Shown: piece after piece, positions 47,585 to 55,567 of the stretch
How positions within the stretch are numbered: position 1 is the first letter of the stretch
Layout: every line of letters begins with the position of its first letter
Origin: Candidatus Gastranaerophilales bacterium
GTDB lineage: Bacteria > Cyanobacteriota > Vampirovibrionia > Gastranaerophilales > Gastranaerophilaceae
NCBI GenBank assembly: GCA_944323695.1
Contig: CALUTI010000003.1
Location: forward strand, 150,863-214,862
Length of the DNA: 64,000 nt
Direction of reading: 5' to 3'
Notes under the pieces: model-generated
Told to the model about the DNA's origin: nothing
The model's database searches: none
Seen by the model: only the letters and a program-made list of their open reading frames with translations
Program-made: the position numbers and the translations under genes

Positions 47585-47974
47585 ATGCAAGATTCACTAT
47601 GGTACTATTCATTAAATAAATCTCCGCTGACACCGCCGGCAGAAGTTTTTCCTTTTGCCTGGACAATTCTTTATATAATGATAGCACTGTCTTTATTTTT
47701 CTATGTTAAAGATGGTCTAAGACAAGAAAAAGTTATTCCGCTTGTAGTATTCAGTATTCAGATAATTTTAAATCTACTTTGGTCGCCTGTATTTTTTGAT
47801 TCACATGATATAAAGTTGGCGTTTATAATAATACTTTTACTTATTGTATTTGTTCTTGCAACGATTATACTCTTTTATAGGAGTTCAAAAATCGCGGCAT
47901 ACCTTTTAATACCATATTTTATATGGCTCATATTTGCGGCTTACCTTAATTTTGAAATTATAGTTCTGAATTAA
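47585..47974 (+). CDS. tspO: TspO/MBR family protein
   Basis: TspO proteins are five-helix membrane proteins that bind tetrapyrroles and cholesterol-like ligands. The 129 residues show WYYSLNKSPLTPPAEVFPFA then WTILY, the family start, IQIILNLLWSPVFFD in the fourth region and PYFIWLIFAAYLNFEI at the end. It is shorter than most members (150-160), lacking the first membrane helix, so it may be truncated or use an upstream start; no suitable upstream start is seen. It is convergent with the YjbR-like gene. Confidence 0.82.
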   Translation: MQDSLWYYSLNKSPLTPPAEVFPFAWTILYIMIALSLFFYVKDGLRQEKVIPLVVFSIQIILNLLWSPVFFDSHDIKLAFIIILLLIVFVLATIILFYRSSKIAAYLLIPYFIWLIFAAYLNFEIIVLN

Positions 47975-47980
47975 GTCTTA

Positions 47981-48640
47981 TTATGATTTTTTAGCAAGCA
48001 AATAACTTTCATCAATTTTAGATTTTACCATATCTAAAGAGACTGTCCCATCAAGAATTATAGTAATCCAATGCTTTTTATTCATATGATATCCGGGGAA
48101 GATAAATCTGTTATCAACGATATCTTCAACATTTTTTGCTCTCAAATCAATAACCTCAACAGGATTTGTATCTTCAAAACCTAATTTCTGCTTTGAAACA
48201 GTCAGAAATGCAGCATACCACTTTGAATTATCTTTTCTTCTGACGATTGCATTATTAGGAAATTTTTCCCACAAATATTCAAGCTGGTCATTATATTTTT
48301 CTTTAATATAATTAATTAACTCTTTTGTCTGAGTGGCTTTAAAAACATCCGGTTCAAAACATTCTTCATAAATTTTTTCTAAGATACCATTATATTCTTC
48401 TTTAATTTTACCGACGAAATTCCCGATCGCACCCTCAACCAAATGCAGAGTGTATAGCTCATCTGTAGCTAATTCAGTTAATTTTGTATGAAGGTTACCC
48501 GAGGTGTCAATTATAACAGACAATTTAAACTGATTATCCAATAATAATTGACTATAGACAAACTCTCCGTCCTGCTCTAAAAAACCGAATTCCAAAAGCT
48601 TTGCTTTATTAATTTTTTTGTTTGTAAAATTGCTTGTCAT
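47981..48640 (-). CDS. MmcQ/YjbR family DNA-binding-like protein
   Basis: The C-terminal half, LEYLWEKFPNNAIVRRKDNS, then KWYAAFLTV, EVIDLRAKNV and FPGYHMNKKHWITIILDG, is the YjbR/MmcQ fold (CyaY-like, proposed DNA-binding). The N-terminal 90 residues form a separate mixed alpha-beta region with LSVIIDTSGNLHTKL, also seen in longer family members from gut bacteria. The length is 219 residues. It is cytoplasmic, without membrane segment. The function of the family is not established. Confidence 0.82.
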   Translation of the reverse strand: MTSNFTNKKINKAKLLEFGFLEQDGEFVYSQLLLDNQFKLSVIIDTSGNLHTKLTELATDELYTLHLVEGAIGNFVGKIKEEYNGILEKIYEECFEPDVFKATQTKELINYIKEKYNDQLEYLWEKFPNNAIVRRKDNSKWYAAFLTVSKQKLGFEDTNPVEVIDLRAKNVEDIVDNRFIFPGYHMNKKHWITIILDGTVSLDMVKSKIDESYLLAKKS

Positions 48641-48690
48641 ACCAATATAAATATCATAAAAAATTAAATTGAAAACTATTTTTTGAAAGC

Positions 48691-49410
48691 TTATCTAAAA
48701 ATACGTACATTATTTAAAGGTGCCGATTTCATATTTCTATATAATACAAAAGAAAACTTTAAATCCTGTAATCTACTCAATTCTTGAGAAAATGGCGGAA
48801 ATTTCAATTTACTGCAAGTATCAATTATTTTTTTATCATATTCCTCAATTCCGGAAGACATGACTAAATTAACATATTTTACAGTACCATCAGAATTAAT
48901 TTTTATCTCAATTTTAGCTTCTTGCGGAAGATAGCCAAAATACGTAGGCATTTTATCATAAACAATCTGACTGACCTTATTATTATAATCTTTAATAGCC
49001 ATATCTTCTTGAGAGGTCGGAGTCTGAGGAATAAGACCTATATGGTATTCCTGAGTTTTTTGCACAATATGCTTGAATTGACTTTGCAAAGTTACAGAAG
49101 AAAAATTGGCTCCTTCGGGATAAGGTTTATAGGGACTTGATTTTTGAATTGCAGTAATAAGTGCCTTATCGTAAGCATCACCTCCGGACTTATCAATACG
49201 AATATTAACTATATTACCTTCCGGAGTTATTTCATAAGATACAATTGCATCCGTACTTTCTGTACTATTATATTGAATATTTCTCTTTATATTTTCCTGT
49301 ATAGTTTTATAATATTGCGCCATGGCATTATCAATTTCCTGCTCCGTGGCAGCAAATGACAAACTTATTCCTAAAAATATCATTAAAACTAAACAAAAAA
49401 TCTTCTTCAT
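48691..49410 (-). CDS. Exported protein with two TonB-C-like domains
   Basis: A clear signal peptide (MKKIFCLVLMIFLGISLSFA, cleavage after SFA) precedes two similar domains. Domain 1 (about 40-105) has AIVSYEITPEGNIVNIRIDK and a following AIQKSSPYKPYP. Domain 2 (about 155-230) has AKIEIKINSDGTVKYVNLVM and a KLKFPPFS segment. This is the TonB C-terminal/TolA-like fold. The usual N-terminal membrane anchor and Pro-rich spacer of TonB are missing, so it is probably a periplasmic protein, not an energy transducer. It stands alone next to the tRNA-Ser island. Confidence 0.75.
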   Translation of the reverse strand: MKKIFCLVLMIFLGISLSFAATEQEIDNAMAQYYKTIQENIKRNIQYNSTESTDAIVSYEITPEGNIVNIRIDKSGGDAYDKALITAIQKSSPYKPYPEGANFSSVTLQSQFKHIVQKTQEYHIGLIPQTPTSQEDMAIKDYNNKVSQIVYDKMPTYFGYLPQEAKIEIKINSDGTVKYVNLVMSSGIEEYDKKIIDTCSKLKFPPFSQELSRLQDLKFSFVLYRNMKSAPLNNVRIFR

Positions 49411-49483
49411 TATCCAAAACCATATAAATAATATTTGTATTATAACATTTATTTATAATATATCAAGTATAAGTTGTATTTAT

Positions 49484-49542
49484 GCACTAAAAAAGAGCCT
49501 TTTCAGGCTCTTTCAAAATGGAGGAGGAGGTGGGATTCGAAC
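49484..49542. repeat. Left direct repeat: tRNA-Ser 3' end and terminator copy (att-like)
   Basis: These 59 bases match 51566-51624 with one difference, in the terminator loop (TTTTC against TTTTG). They include the last 24 bases of the tRNA-Ser gene and its terminator, but the rest of the tRNA is absent, so this copy is a fragment. Confidence 0.9.
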
Positions 49543-49676
49543 AAATATTTCTGCTTTTTGTATTTTCAAATTTCATCCCGTAACCTCCAGTATTGTTTAA
49601 TCTTGCAAACTCCTTCTTTTAGTAACTTGTAATAATCTTTAGGGACTATTTGCAAAATTAGTCCCTTTTTAGTCCC

Positions 49677-50423
49677 CTAAATCTTATTATTTTGTTCTTT
49701 ATAAATTCTAGCATTTTCCCAGTCTTTAGGTAACATTCTTAACCAATCTAATTTTATTTTATCATTTTTTGCTTCTGATACAAGATTTATTCCCATAAGT
49801 TTATCAGAACAAGTAATTTTTTCTTTGTGTATTTCACTAAGCATATAAGTTAAGTACCTATGCAATAAAAGTGAGAAATAAATTAAACTATCACAAGTAT
49901 CATACAATGTTTCAATTATACTTTTAACTTTTATTATATGTATTTCTAAACAATTTGGGGCTTTCTTTTCTTCTTCAGTTAATGAAAAATTATCAAATTC
50001 TAATATTGTATTATTTAGTTTTTCTTCATATTGTAAAACTTGATTTAAAGCACTCATTGCTCCCTTACTAGCATTAATCAAAAAATCGTAATCTTCAATC
50101 TTAACAGGTAGTAACCAAGAAGAAAACGGATATTTTTCAGTTGCTACAGTTAAATTACCTAGATTTATTGCTTTGAGTTTTGGTATTAAAGTTTTATCTC
50201 TGTAATCAATCAAAGCAGGCACTTGCAGTTCAATTAATGTATGCAATATTATTGCTTTATTAATGTTTACTTTATGTTGTTCCTTTTCTCGCCTTTTATC
50301 TGTTAACCAAGCCCCAAAATATACTGCACCAAAAGATGCAATAGCAGTTATAAAGGGCGTTGCTATTTGCCACAAGTTTATATTATGAGGTGTTTGTACA
50401 GTATTGAAAACAAAATCTAACAT
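49677..50423 (-). CDS. Island protein with N-terminal membrane segment, 248 residues
   Basis: I recognise no family. An N-terminal segment, ITAIASFGAVYFGAWLTDKR, spans the membrane once. The remaining 215 residues are helical and cytoplasmic, with coiled-coil-like regions (NQVLQYEEKLNNTILEFD, KVKSIIETLYDTCDSLIYF). This layout, a short membrane anchor plus a helical domain encoded in a small island, is common among uncharacterised phage-defence accessory proteins, but nothing here proves that. The stop lies directly against one of the repeated AGTCCC motifs of the island. The ATG at 50423 has no obvious ribosome site. Confidence 0.65.
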   Translation of the reverse strand: MLDFVFNTVQTPHNINLWQIATPFITAIASFGAVYFGAWLTDKRREKEQHKVNINKAIILHTLIELQVPALIDYRDKTLIPKLKAINLGNLTVATEKYPFSSWLLPVKIEDYDFLINASKGAMSALNQVLQYEEKLNNTILEFDNFSLTEEEKKAPNCLEIHIIKVKSIIETLYDTCDSLIYFSLLLHRYLTYMLSEIHKEKITCSDKLMGINLVSEAKNDKIKLDWLRMLPKDWENARIYKEQNNKI

Positions 50424-50553
50424 TCAAGCCTACTTACTTTATAAATTATAATACAAACTAACGGAATTCATTTAACAATACAAAGGAATTAAATTTTGTA
50501 AATTATTTATATGATTCTATGTTGAATTTTTTGTAAAATAGGGTATAATATAA

Positions 50554-51390
50554 TTAAGCGGTGTATTTGCCATTTGGCAATACACTGTTTTCATTTTTAT
50601 ATGTATTTAAGAATTTATACATATTAGGATTGTCTTTGTCAAAGAACTCTTTTAGCTTGTATGTTATTCCTGCATTATTTAAGCTTCCTGTTTTCTGATT
50701 ATAAGCAAATTTTGGCAATAACATTTTGAAAAATAGATATTCAGGATTATCATCTTTGAACGCTCTATTCACGTTATACGCACATAAGTCTGTTAGTTGA
50801 ATGAAATTATTATATTGTGAATCAACAAACATAATATTTTCAATTATATTTTTAATTCCTCTCCAAGAGTAACCTTCTTCAACCTGTAAGGTATGAGTTC
50901 TGTTTAACATCTTTTCTATGCTATCCGAGCATTTATCCATAATAACAATCGCTTGTTCATCAGGATGGTTAAATGCCATAAAGAGTGAAATTCTTTCTAA
51001 CAAATACTGAATAGCAAAAATATTCGGCTCGGGCTTATTTATCCCGTAATGTCTTAGTAGAGAGTCTTTGTTAATAACTGTAGAAATTAAAGTACAGTTA
51101 TTATTGACAATAATATCCATTAATCCGCAGGAAAGCTGTATTAATTCATCTTTGGATAAATTAGCAAGATATTTATGTTTTTCTCTTTCCTTTGGAAATC
51201 TTATCCAATTAGATTTGACTTCTAAGACAGAAGCAGAGTTAGTTTTGAAAACAGCCGTTTTTAACACATTAACTTTATGGTTAATAGCTTTCCAGTCATT
51301 AGCATTAATACCCAACGCATTAAATACGAAATACTTTGAACCTGAATTATATGCAATCTCACCTGATTCGTCTATGTAGAATAAGAACAT
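50554..51390 (-). CDS. DUF3800 domain protein
   Basis: The start MFLFYIDESGEIAYNSGSKY has the acidic YIDESG motif that defines DUF3800. Later VIMDKCSDS and IQLTDLCAYNVNRAF supply further conserved Asp residues, an RNase H-like arrangement. The 278 residues have no membrane segment. DUF3800 proteins are frequent on mobile islands and near defence genes. It lies 130 bases upstream of the membrane protein gene on the same strand and both are probably expressed together. The start follows AAGAGGTAGC. Confidence 0.8.
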   Translation of the reverse strand: MFLFYIDESGEIAYNSGSKYFVFNALGINANDWKAINHKVNVLKTAVFKTNSASVLEVKSNWIRFPKEREKHKYLANLSKDELIQLSCGLMDIIVNNNCTLISTVINKDSLLRHYGINKPEPNIFAIQYLLERISLFMAFNHPDEQAIVIMDKCSDSIEKMLNRTHTLQVEEGYSWRGIKNIIENIMFVDSQYNNFIQLTDLCAYNVNRAFKDDNPEYLFFKMLLPKFAYNQKTGSLNNAGITYKLKEFFDKDNPNMYKFLNTYKNENSVLPNGKYTA

Positions 51391-51565
51391 GCTACCTCTT
51401 TATGCTGATTTTATAGGTATTATAGCATAAAAAAGCAAGATATATAATAGATTTTGTCTTATAGTAGTTGCTGCTATACAATCAACAAATTTTTTCAGCA
51501 GTCCCTTTTTGGTCCCTTTTTTGCAAAATTTGCTCATTTTTTGAGTTCGGGGACATGGCAGAAAC

Positions 51566-51624
51566 GCACTAAAAAAGAGCCTTTTGAGGCTCTTTCAAAA
51601 TGGAGGAGGAGGTGGGATTCGAAC
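51566..51624. repeat. Right direct repeat overlapping the intact tRNA-Ser gene
   Basis: This is the copy of 49484-49542 that is continuous with the whole tRNA-Ser gene. It includes the tRNA's own terminator (GAGCC/GGCTC, minus strand, followed by six T). Confidence 0.9.
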
Positions 51625-51690
51625 CCACGGAACGCGTGAACGTTCGACAGTTTTCAAGACTGCTCCAATCAACCGCTCTGGCACTCCTCC
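51601..51690 (-). tRNA. tRNA-Ser (anticodon UGA)
   Basis: The minus strand gives acceptor arms GGAGGAG and CTCCTCC and the anticodon stem-loop CAGTCTTGAAAACTG with anticodon TGA. A long variable arm (AACGTTCACGCGTT) typical of class II serine tRNA and the T arm GTGGGTTCGAATCCCAC complete it. CCA is not encoded. The 3' end is duplicated at 49519-49542. Confidence 0.93.
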
Positions 51691-51750
51691 AAACGATTTT
51701 TCGGATACTATTTATTCTACTTGCACAAAAATTTTTGTCAAGTATTATAC

Positions 51751-52734
51751 TTAACCATCAAGCTTTTTAGTATTTTTTGGCATTTGCCGTTCTTCTCTTA
51801 CCTGCTTGAAAGCTTCTTTAAATTTTTTCTTCAGGTTAGGATGTGCCTGCCAAAACTTTTTATAAAAACTCTTTTTAACTCTTACTTCACAAGAATTTAA
51901 ATCCGTATGGGATATTTCTTTTTGAATAACCATTCTGGTAAACGGATCCTGTGATTTTGCAAATTCAGCCATAGCCTTTTTAATTTCCGGAACCTTTTGC
52001 CACACAGCAAGGTCAAATTCACGAATTTTTCCTACACGCTCAGGATGAGATTTGTCATATTCAATCATTCTTTCTGAATGTGCCTTTCTATACTCAGGCG
52101 TTTTACAAAACTGTGCTGCATATTTATTTTTTTTATACATTAAATCGGGATGAGAAGCATTCCAGGCTGTTGTTTTTGCCGCAATAACCGCACGGCTTCC
52201 GGGATCTGACGACAACAATAAAGTTCTATAATTTGAACTGTAATTTACAAACCCTATTTTTTTCAAAATCCAGCCTAAACTTGACCTATTCTCCAGACCT
52301 AAGTCCCGGGCGACTTCATCCTGAGATTTTAAATTACACCATATATCCTGCAACAATTTTAATGATAAATTATCCTTTAATGCACCATTTGTTTTAAGCT
52401 TTTTTATATTTCCTCTGTTTCGTACAAAGCTACCTTCGGCATTTTTTATATTGCTAAATTCAGGGAAAATTTCTTTTGCCTCATCAAGTGTCTTGCATTC
52501 CAGAAGCGGTGAATAAATTTCTTTGTGCACCTGCATCAAGGTAGGCATTTCTTGCGGCTTGGAATTAACAATTTCCGTAATTTTTTCAAGCATTCTCTGC
52601 GGCAAAAGATTTGATCTGTTTTGCAAAATATAATTTAAATCAATAATCCTCCTGCCCTCAAATGACGGCTGTTTAGACAATTGAGAGTTTGAATAAAGTG
52701 AAAACGACTGTATTCCTGAAACAAACATATTCAC
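51751..52734 (-). CDS. Hypothetical protein with PSFEG N-terminal motif, 327 residues
   Basis: The N-terminus is Ser/Gln-rich and contains KQPSFEGRR (about residues 21-29), which resembles QPSFKG in the protein at 17474. The middle has a probable helix-turn-helix, SQDEVARDLGLENRSSLGWI. The C-terminal half repeats a basic pattern, SHPDLMYKKNKYAAQF, EYRKAHSERMIEYDKSHPER and KAMAEFAKSQ, similar to small DNA-binding repeats seen beside homing-type nucleases. No signal peptide or membrane segment. It stands alone after the tRNA-Ser gene. DNA binding is plausible; the role is unknown. Confidence 0.6.
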   Translation of the reverse strand: MNMFVSGIQSFSLYSNSQLSKQPSFEGRRIIDLNYILQNRSNLLPQRMLEKITEIVNSKPQEMPTLMQVHKEIYSPLLECKTLDEAKEIFPEFSNIKNAEGSFVRNRGNIKKLKTNGALKDNLSLKLLQDIWCNLKSQDEVARDLGLENRSSLGWILKKIGFVNYSSNYRTLLLSSDPGSRAVIAAKTTAWNASHPDLMYKKNKYAAQFCKTPEYRKAHSERMIEYDKSHPERVGKIREFDLAVWQKVPEIKKAMAEFAKSQDPFTRMVIQKEISHTDLNSCEVRVKKSFYKKFWQAHPNLKKKFKEAFKQVREERQMPKNTKKLDG

Positions 52735-52885
52735 TTAATGTATCTGAATGCATAAATTTGCCATGTAATAAGTTAAAGGCTTAACATTTATTCATTTTTA
52801 CGCTTCATGACAAAATTTTATGTTGTAATATTTTTTATTTTCATGCTAAGATTTGAGCATACACTAAATTTAAAGGAGAAATTAA

Positions 52886-53185
52886 ATGAAAACATACGAA
52901 TTGTTGGCAATATTCAAACCAAATTTGGATGCTGAAGAAGTTGAAAAAATGATTTCAAAAATCAATGATACAATTTCTGAATTTGGCGGAAAAGTTGAAT
53001 CAACAGAGAAAATCGGAAGAAAAAAATTAGCTTATGACGTACAAAACTTCAGAGACGGTTACTTTACATCAATGGTAATGGAATTACCAAGTGACAAAGT
53101 TGCCGAATTCAAAAGACAATTACGTTTGAACGATAATATTTTAAGAACAATGTTCTTGGAAGTTTCAAAAAAAGCTAGCGTATAG
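52886..53185 (+). CDS. rpsF: Ribosomal protein S6
   Basis: S6 binds the central domain of 16S rRNA together with S18. The 99 residues begin MKTYELLAIFKPNLDAEEVE and continue with GRKKLAYDVQNFRDGYFTSM and LRLNDNILRTMFLEV, all family-typical. The ribosome site AAAGGAGAAATTAA precedes the ATG. It heads the conserved rpsF-ssb-rpsR operon. In this group the S6-S18 pair can bind its own leader, but I see no clear S6:S18 motif in the short upstream gap. Confidence 0.95.
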   Translation: MKTYELLAIFKPNLDAEEVEKMISKINDTISEFGGKVESTEKIGRKKLAYDVQNFRDGYFTSMVMELPSDKVAEFKRQLRLNDNILRTMFLEVSKKASV

Positions 53186-53194
53186 AGGTTAAAA

Positions 53195-53596
53195 ATGTCA
53201 CTTGCAAAATCAGTTGTAACAGGAACAGTATACAGAGCACCGGAAAAACGTTTTACGCAAAACAATATTGCGGTATCTGCATTTGTTCTTAATATTGGCG
53301 AAAGAGACGAAATATTAATCAGAGTAGTTTCAAGACGCCAGGCTCTTGATGAAATTATTGATAACATTGAAAAGGGCGAAAGAGTTCTTGTTGAAGGCAG
53401 ACTTCAAACCGCCACAGTTAAAATGGATGACGGTTCTGAAAAAAGAATCTATGAAATAGATGCCAATACAATTGAAAAACTTGGTGAAGGTGCAATGGCG
53501 CCTGCATCATCAAAATTCGGGACAGAAGAAATCGTAAAATTTGAATCCGATGACCTGTCAAATGAATTAATCGGAGAAGATGAAATCCCGTTCTAA
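53195..53596 (+). CDS. ssb: Single-stranded DNA-binding protein
   Basis: The OB-fold runs from MSLAKSVVTGTVYRAPEKRF to about residue 105, with VSRRQALDEIIDNIEKGERV and LVEGRLQTATV. A short linker leads to the acidic tip EDEIPF, which docks repair and replication partners. At 133 residues it is compact, lacking the Gly/Gln-rich tail of E. coli SSB. It starts nine bases after rpsF behind GAGGTTAAAA and lies between rpsF and rpsR, the standard bacterial order. Confidence 0.94.
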   Translation: MSLAKSVVTGTVYRAPEKRFTQNNIAVSAFVLNIGERDEILIRVVSRRQALDEIIDNIEKGERVLVEGRLQTATVKMDDGSEKRIYEIDANTIEKLGEGAMAPASSKFGTEEIVKFESDDLSNELIGEDEIPF

Positions 53597-53658
53597 AAAA
53601 TAGAAAAAATTTGGTCGAGTGTCACAAGACACAAAATAGAAAGGTAAATTAAAATAAC

Positions 53659-53892
53659 ATGGCAAAACAAGATATCTCAAAAGATAAAAAACGTAAAAAT
53701 TGCAGTCTTTGTGCAGATAAAGTAACAGAAATCGACTACAAAGACGCAGCAAAATTAAAAAGATACTTGACAGAAGCAGGAAAAATCATTCCGCGCCGTA
53801 TCACCGGCAACTGTGCAGAACACCAGAGAATGATTGCTAAAGCTATCAAACGCGCCAGAGAAGCTTCTATCATTCCTTACGTTTTTGATTAA
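53659..53892 (+). CDS. rpsR: Ribosomal protein S18
   Basis: The 77-residue protein has a basic N-terminus with a Cys pair ([15 protein letters not shown], possible zinc site with later Cys/His NCAEHQ), then [20 protein letters not shown] and [13 protein letters not shown], the S18 core and end. It closes the rpsF-ssb-rpsR operon; a terminator follows after 16 bases. Ribosome site AAAGGTAAATTAA. RimI at 33884 may acetylate its N-terminus. Confidence 0.95.
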   Translation: MAKQDISKDKKRKNCSLCADKVTEIDYKDAAKLKRYLTEAGKIIPRRITGNCAEHQRMIAKAIKRAREASIIPYVFD

Positions 53893-53908
53893 TTAATAAC
53901 AAAAATAA

Positions 53909-53940
53909 AAAAACCGAAGGCTTTTGCCTTCGGTTTTTTA
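53909..53940 (+). terminator. Terminator after rpsR
   Basis: AAACCGAAGGC and GCCTTCGGTTT pair around TTTT, then a T run follows. It also lies directly at the 3' end of the opposing GIY-YIG gene. Confidence 0.9.
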
Positions 53941-54396
53941 TCACCACCCGCCGAGTAATGTAGACCGGGCAGTACCTGTTTTATAAACCGTAAAATAAAT
54001 TGATAATAATGCATTGCACCCTGATGTCGAAATTGTAGTTTCATCATAAGGAAAATTATTAACATATTCAGAATTTACTGGTGGTTTATGTTTATAAATC
54101 AACGCAGCCTCAACTCTTTCACGATAATAAGCATCGACTTTTACACACGAAAATGAAATTATTTCTCCGGGTTCAAGTTGTTTTTCCCAGTCTTTAAGTT
54201 TCTCATGATTTTGAAGTCTTTCTCGCATATTACATGCTTCACCGATATAAAGCAATCTTTTTAAATTAACTGTTTCATTTAATGAATTATAAGTTGATGC
54301 GTAAACACAGTATACGCCGGAATTTTCAGGTACGCTGCCTCTATTTATATATCGCCAATACCCTAAAAAATCCAAAGAAAATGTTAAGCTAGCCAT
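53941..54396 (-). CDS. GIY-YIG-like nuclease domain protein
   Basis: The pattern SGVYCVYASTYN (GIY-like), RLLYIGEACNMRERLQNHEK (YIG and the catalytic Arg) and RVEAALIYKHKPPVNSEY (catalytic Glu and Asn) fits the GIY-YIG superfamily. The 151 residues comprise little more than the single domain, and the C-terminal tail (STSGCNALLSIYFTVYKTG) is less typical. The YIG-to-Arg spacing looks intact, so activity is plausible. It is convergent with rpsR and followed upstream by a long gene-free gap. Target and role are unknown. Confidence 0.72.
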   Translation of the reverse strand: MASLTFSLDFLGYWRYINRGSVPENSGVYCVYASTYNSLNETVNLKRLLYIGEACNMRERLQNHEKLKDWEKQLEPGEIISFSCVKVDAYYRERVEAALIYKHKPPVNSEYVNNFPYDETTISTSGCNALLSIYFTVYKTGTARSTLLGGW

Positions 54397-54850
54397 TGTT
54401 TGGCTCCTTTCTTGCTATTTATAAGTACTACCAAAAGGATTTTTTAAAAAGGACAACTGTGATAAAAATCCCTGAAAAATCTTCCGCGAGTTGTCCCGGC
54501 TAGTTCCGTATTTTGGCTAATCTAAACATAAAGTCTATCCTCCATATGTCTTGCGACTACCGAAGAATTGACAAATAAAGCTCCATTGTGATAAAGTGTT
54601 AATGAACGAAAAAGATAACACATTATCTTTTGGAGGCTATCTGAAAATTTCAGGTAGTCTCTTTTTATTCCCCCAAGTCATTGTTCTTCATGACTTTGAT
54701 ATAATAATTCTACATCATGAATCTTTTTCTGTCAACTGTTATAAAATTTTATTATTTATCGATATAGCAAAAGTTTTGTTAAGTTTATAAATAAAATCTA
54801 TTGATTTATAAACATGGTTATAGTACAAATGTATTAGAAAGGAGGTTTTT
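54397..54850. other. Gene-poor stretch with hairpins and an sRNA-like unit
   Basis: This 454-bp gap holds an inverted repeat, GGACAACT (about 54452) with AGTTGTCC (about 54490), and then the sRNA-like unit described separately. The ribosome site GAAAGGAGG for the next gene is at its right end. A frame opening near 54596 reads through the terminator and is not accepted as a gene. Confidence 0.45.
54602..54667 (+). ncRNA. Candidate short RNA with two hairpins
   Basis: A TTGACA box (about 54567) lies 17 bases before GATAAA. The predicted 65-base product folds as AAAGATAA-CACA-TTATCTTT and then a terminator, GAGGCTATCTGAA paired with TTCAGGTAGTCTC (54633-54661), followed by T5. No known family. 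Confidence 0.45.
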
Positions 54851-55444
54851 ATGAGTATTGAAAGACTACATAAACTTCTTAACGCTGATAAAAATTGTGT
54901 AAAAATTAACAGGGATCTGCTTAAAGCACTTAACATTGAAGAAGCATTGCTATACAGCATTTTGGTATCGGAATACCAGAAAAAATTAAAACTGGAAGAT
55001 TACAAATTTTTTGAAGATAAAAAATTTATATATTGTCCTGTAGAAGATATAGAACAATTTATTAATTTATCAGCCTTTAAACAACGCAATATTTTAAACA
55101 GTCTCCAGAAAAAAAATTTATTATGTGTAAAACTGGGACATGCCCGCGCGCGTTATATATGGATTAATGATGATGCGTCAGTTTTGGAAAAATTATTATA
55201 CGGCTACACAGTAAATGAATATCAAGAAGATTTGATGAAAATTTTTATAAAACAATTGAATAATTTCAGGCAGCAAAAAAATATAAAAATTGAAAGCAGC
55301 TATATTGCTGACTATGGCGTACCCTGGGAAAAAATTCTATCAAATGACTTGAACTTACACAGCTCACATATTGGCTGGATTACAAAAAACGAATATATTA
55401 ACAAACCTATAATTGACACAGATAAAGTAAAAACAGGAGCCTAA
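54851..55444 (+). CDS. Winged-helix-like protein, 197 residues
   Basis: The segment INRDLLKALNIEEALLYSIL, then YCPVEDIEQFINLSAFKQRN and ILNSLQKKNLLCVKLGHA, is a winged-helix arrangement with an N-terminal helix pair, as in plasmid or phage replication initiator-like and DnaD-like proteins. The C-terminus (IGWITKNEYINKPII) is short. No signal peptide. A strong ribosome site (GAAAGGAGGTTTTT) and terminator frame it as a single-gene unit. It may be a remnant of a mobile replicon; the assignment is tentative. Confidence 0.55.
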   Translation: MSIERLHKLLNADKNCVKINRDLLKALNIEEALLYSILVSEYQKKLKLEDYKFFEDKKFIYCPVEDIEQFINLSAFKQRNILNSLQKKNLLCVKLGHARARYIWINDDASVLEKLLYGYTVNEYQEDLMKIFIKQLNNFRQQKNIKIESSYIADYGVPWEKILSNDLNLHSSHIGWITKNEYINKPIIDTDKVKTGA

Positions 55445-55458
55445 TCAGGCTCTTTTTT
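55436..55458 (+). terminator. Terminator of the winged-helix gene
   Basis: AGGAGCC and GGCTC(TT) form a short hairpin overlapping the stop codon, followed by seven T. Confidence 0.8.
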
Positions 55459-55470
55459 TGTTATAAATAA

Positions 55471-55503
55471 AAGCGGAGCCGGTCAGTTTGACCGGCTCCG
55501 CCA
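55471..55503 (-). terminator. Strong terminator of the SLH protein gene
   Basis: A perfect 13-bp stem, GCGGAGCCGGTCA with TGACCGGCTCCGC, is followed on the minus strand by TTTTATTTAT. It is far more stable than other terminators here. Confidence 0.85.
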
Positions 55504-55567
55504 GGCTAACGAACTTTTAAACTACTGGGTTGCTCGCCCCTTGTGGAGGCTATGGTAAAGGGTTACC

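Larger units (their letters stand above)
49484..51624. mobile_element. 2.1-kb integrated island at tRNA-Ser, without integrase
   Basis: Two 59-bp direct repeats that include a tRNA 3' end bound two genes with no relation to the neighbours: a one-pass membrane protein and a DUF3800 protein. Just inside the ends are further matching motifs, AGTCCCTTTTTAGTCCC (49660) and AGTCCCTTTTTGGTCCC (51500), each near TTTGCAAAATT, resembling recombinase arm sites. No recombinase gene is present, so this is a remnant or a satellite mobilised in trans. Confidence 0.75.

Noticed and set aside
49519..49542. A second tRNA-Ser gene
   Set aside because: Only the last 24 bases of the tRNA are present and the following sequence does not fold into the remaining arms; it is the left attachment-site copy.
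54596..54790. A 64-codon frame in the gap before the winged-helix gene
   Set aside because: It runs directly through a strong terminator hairpin and has no ribosome site.
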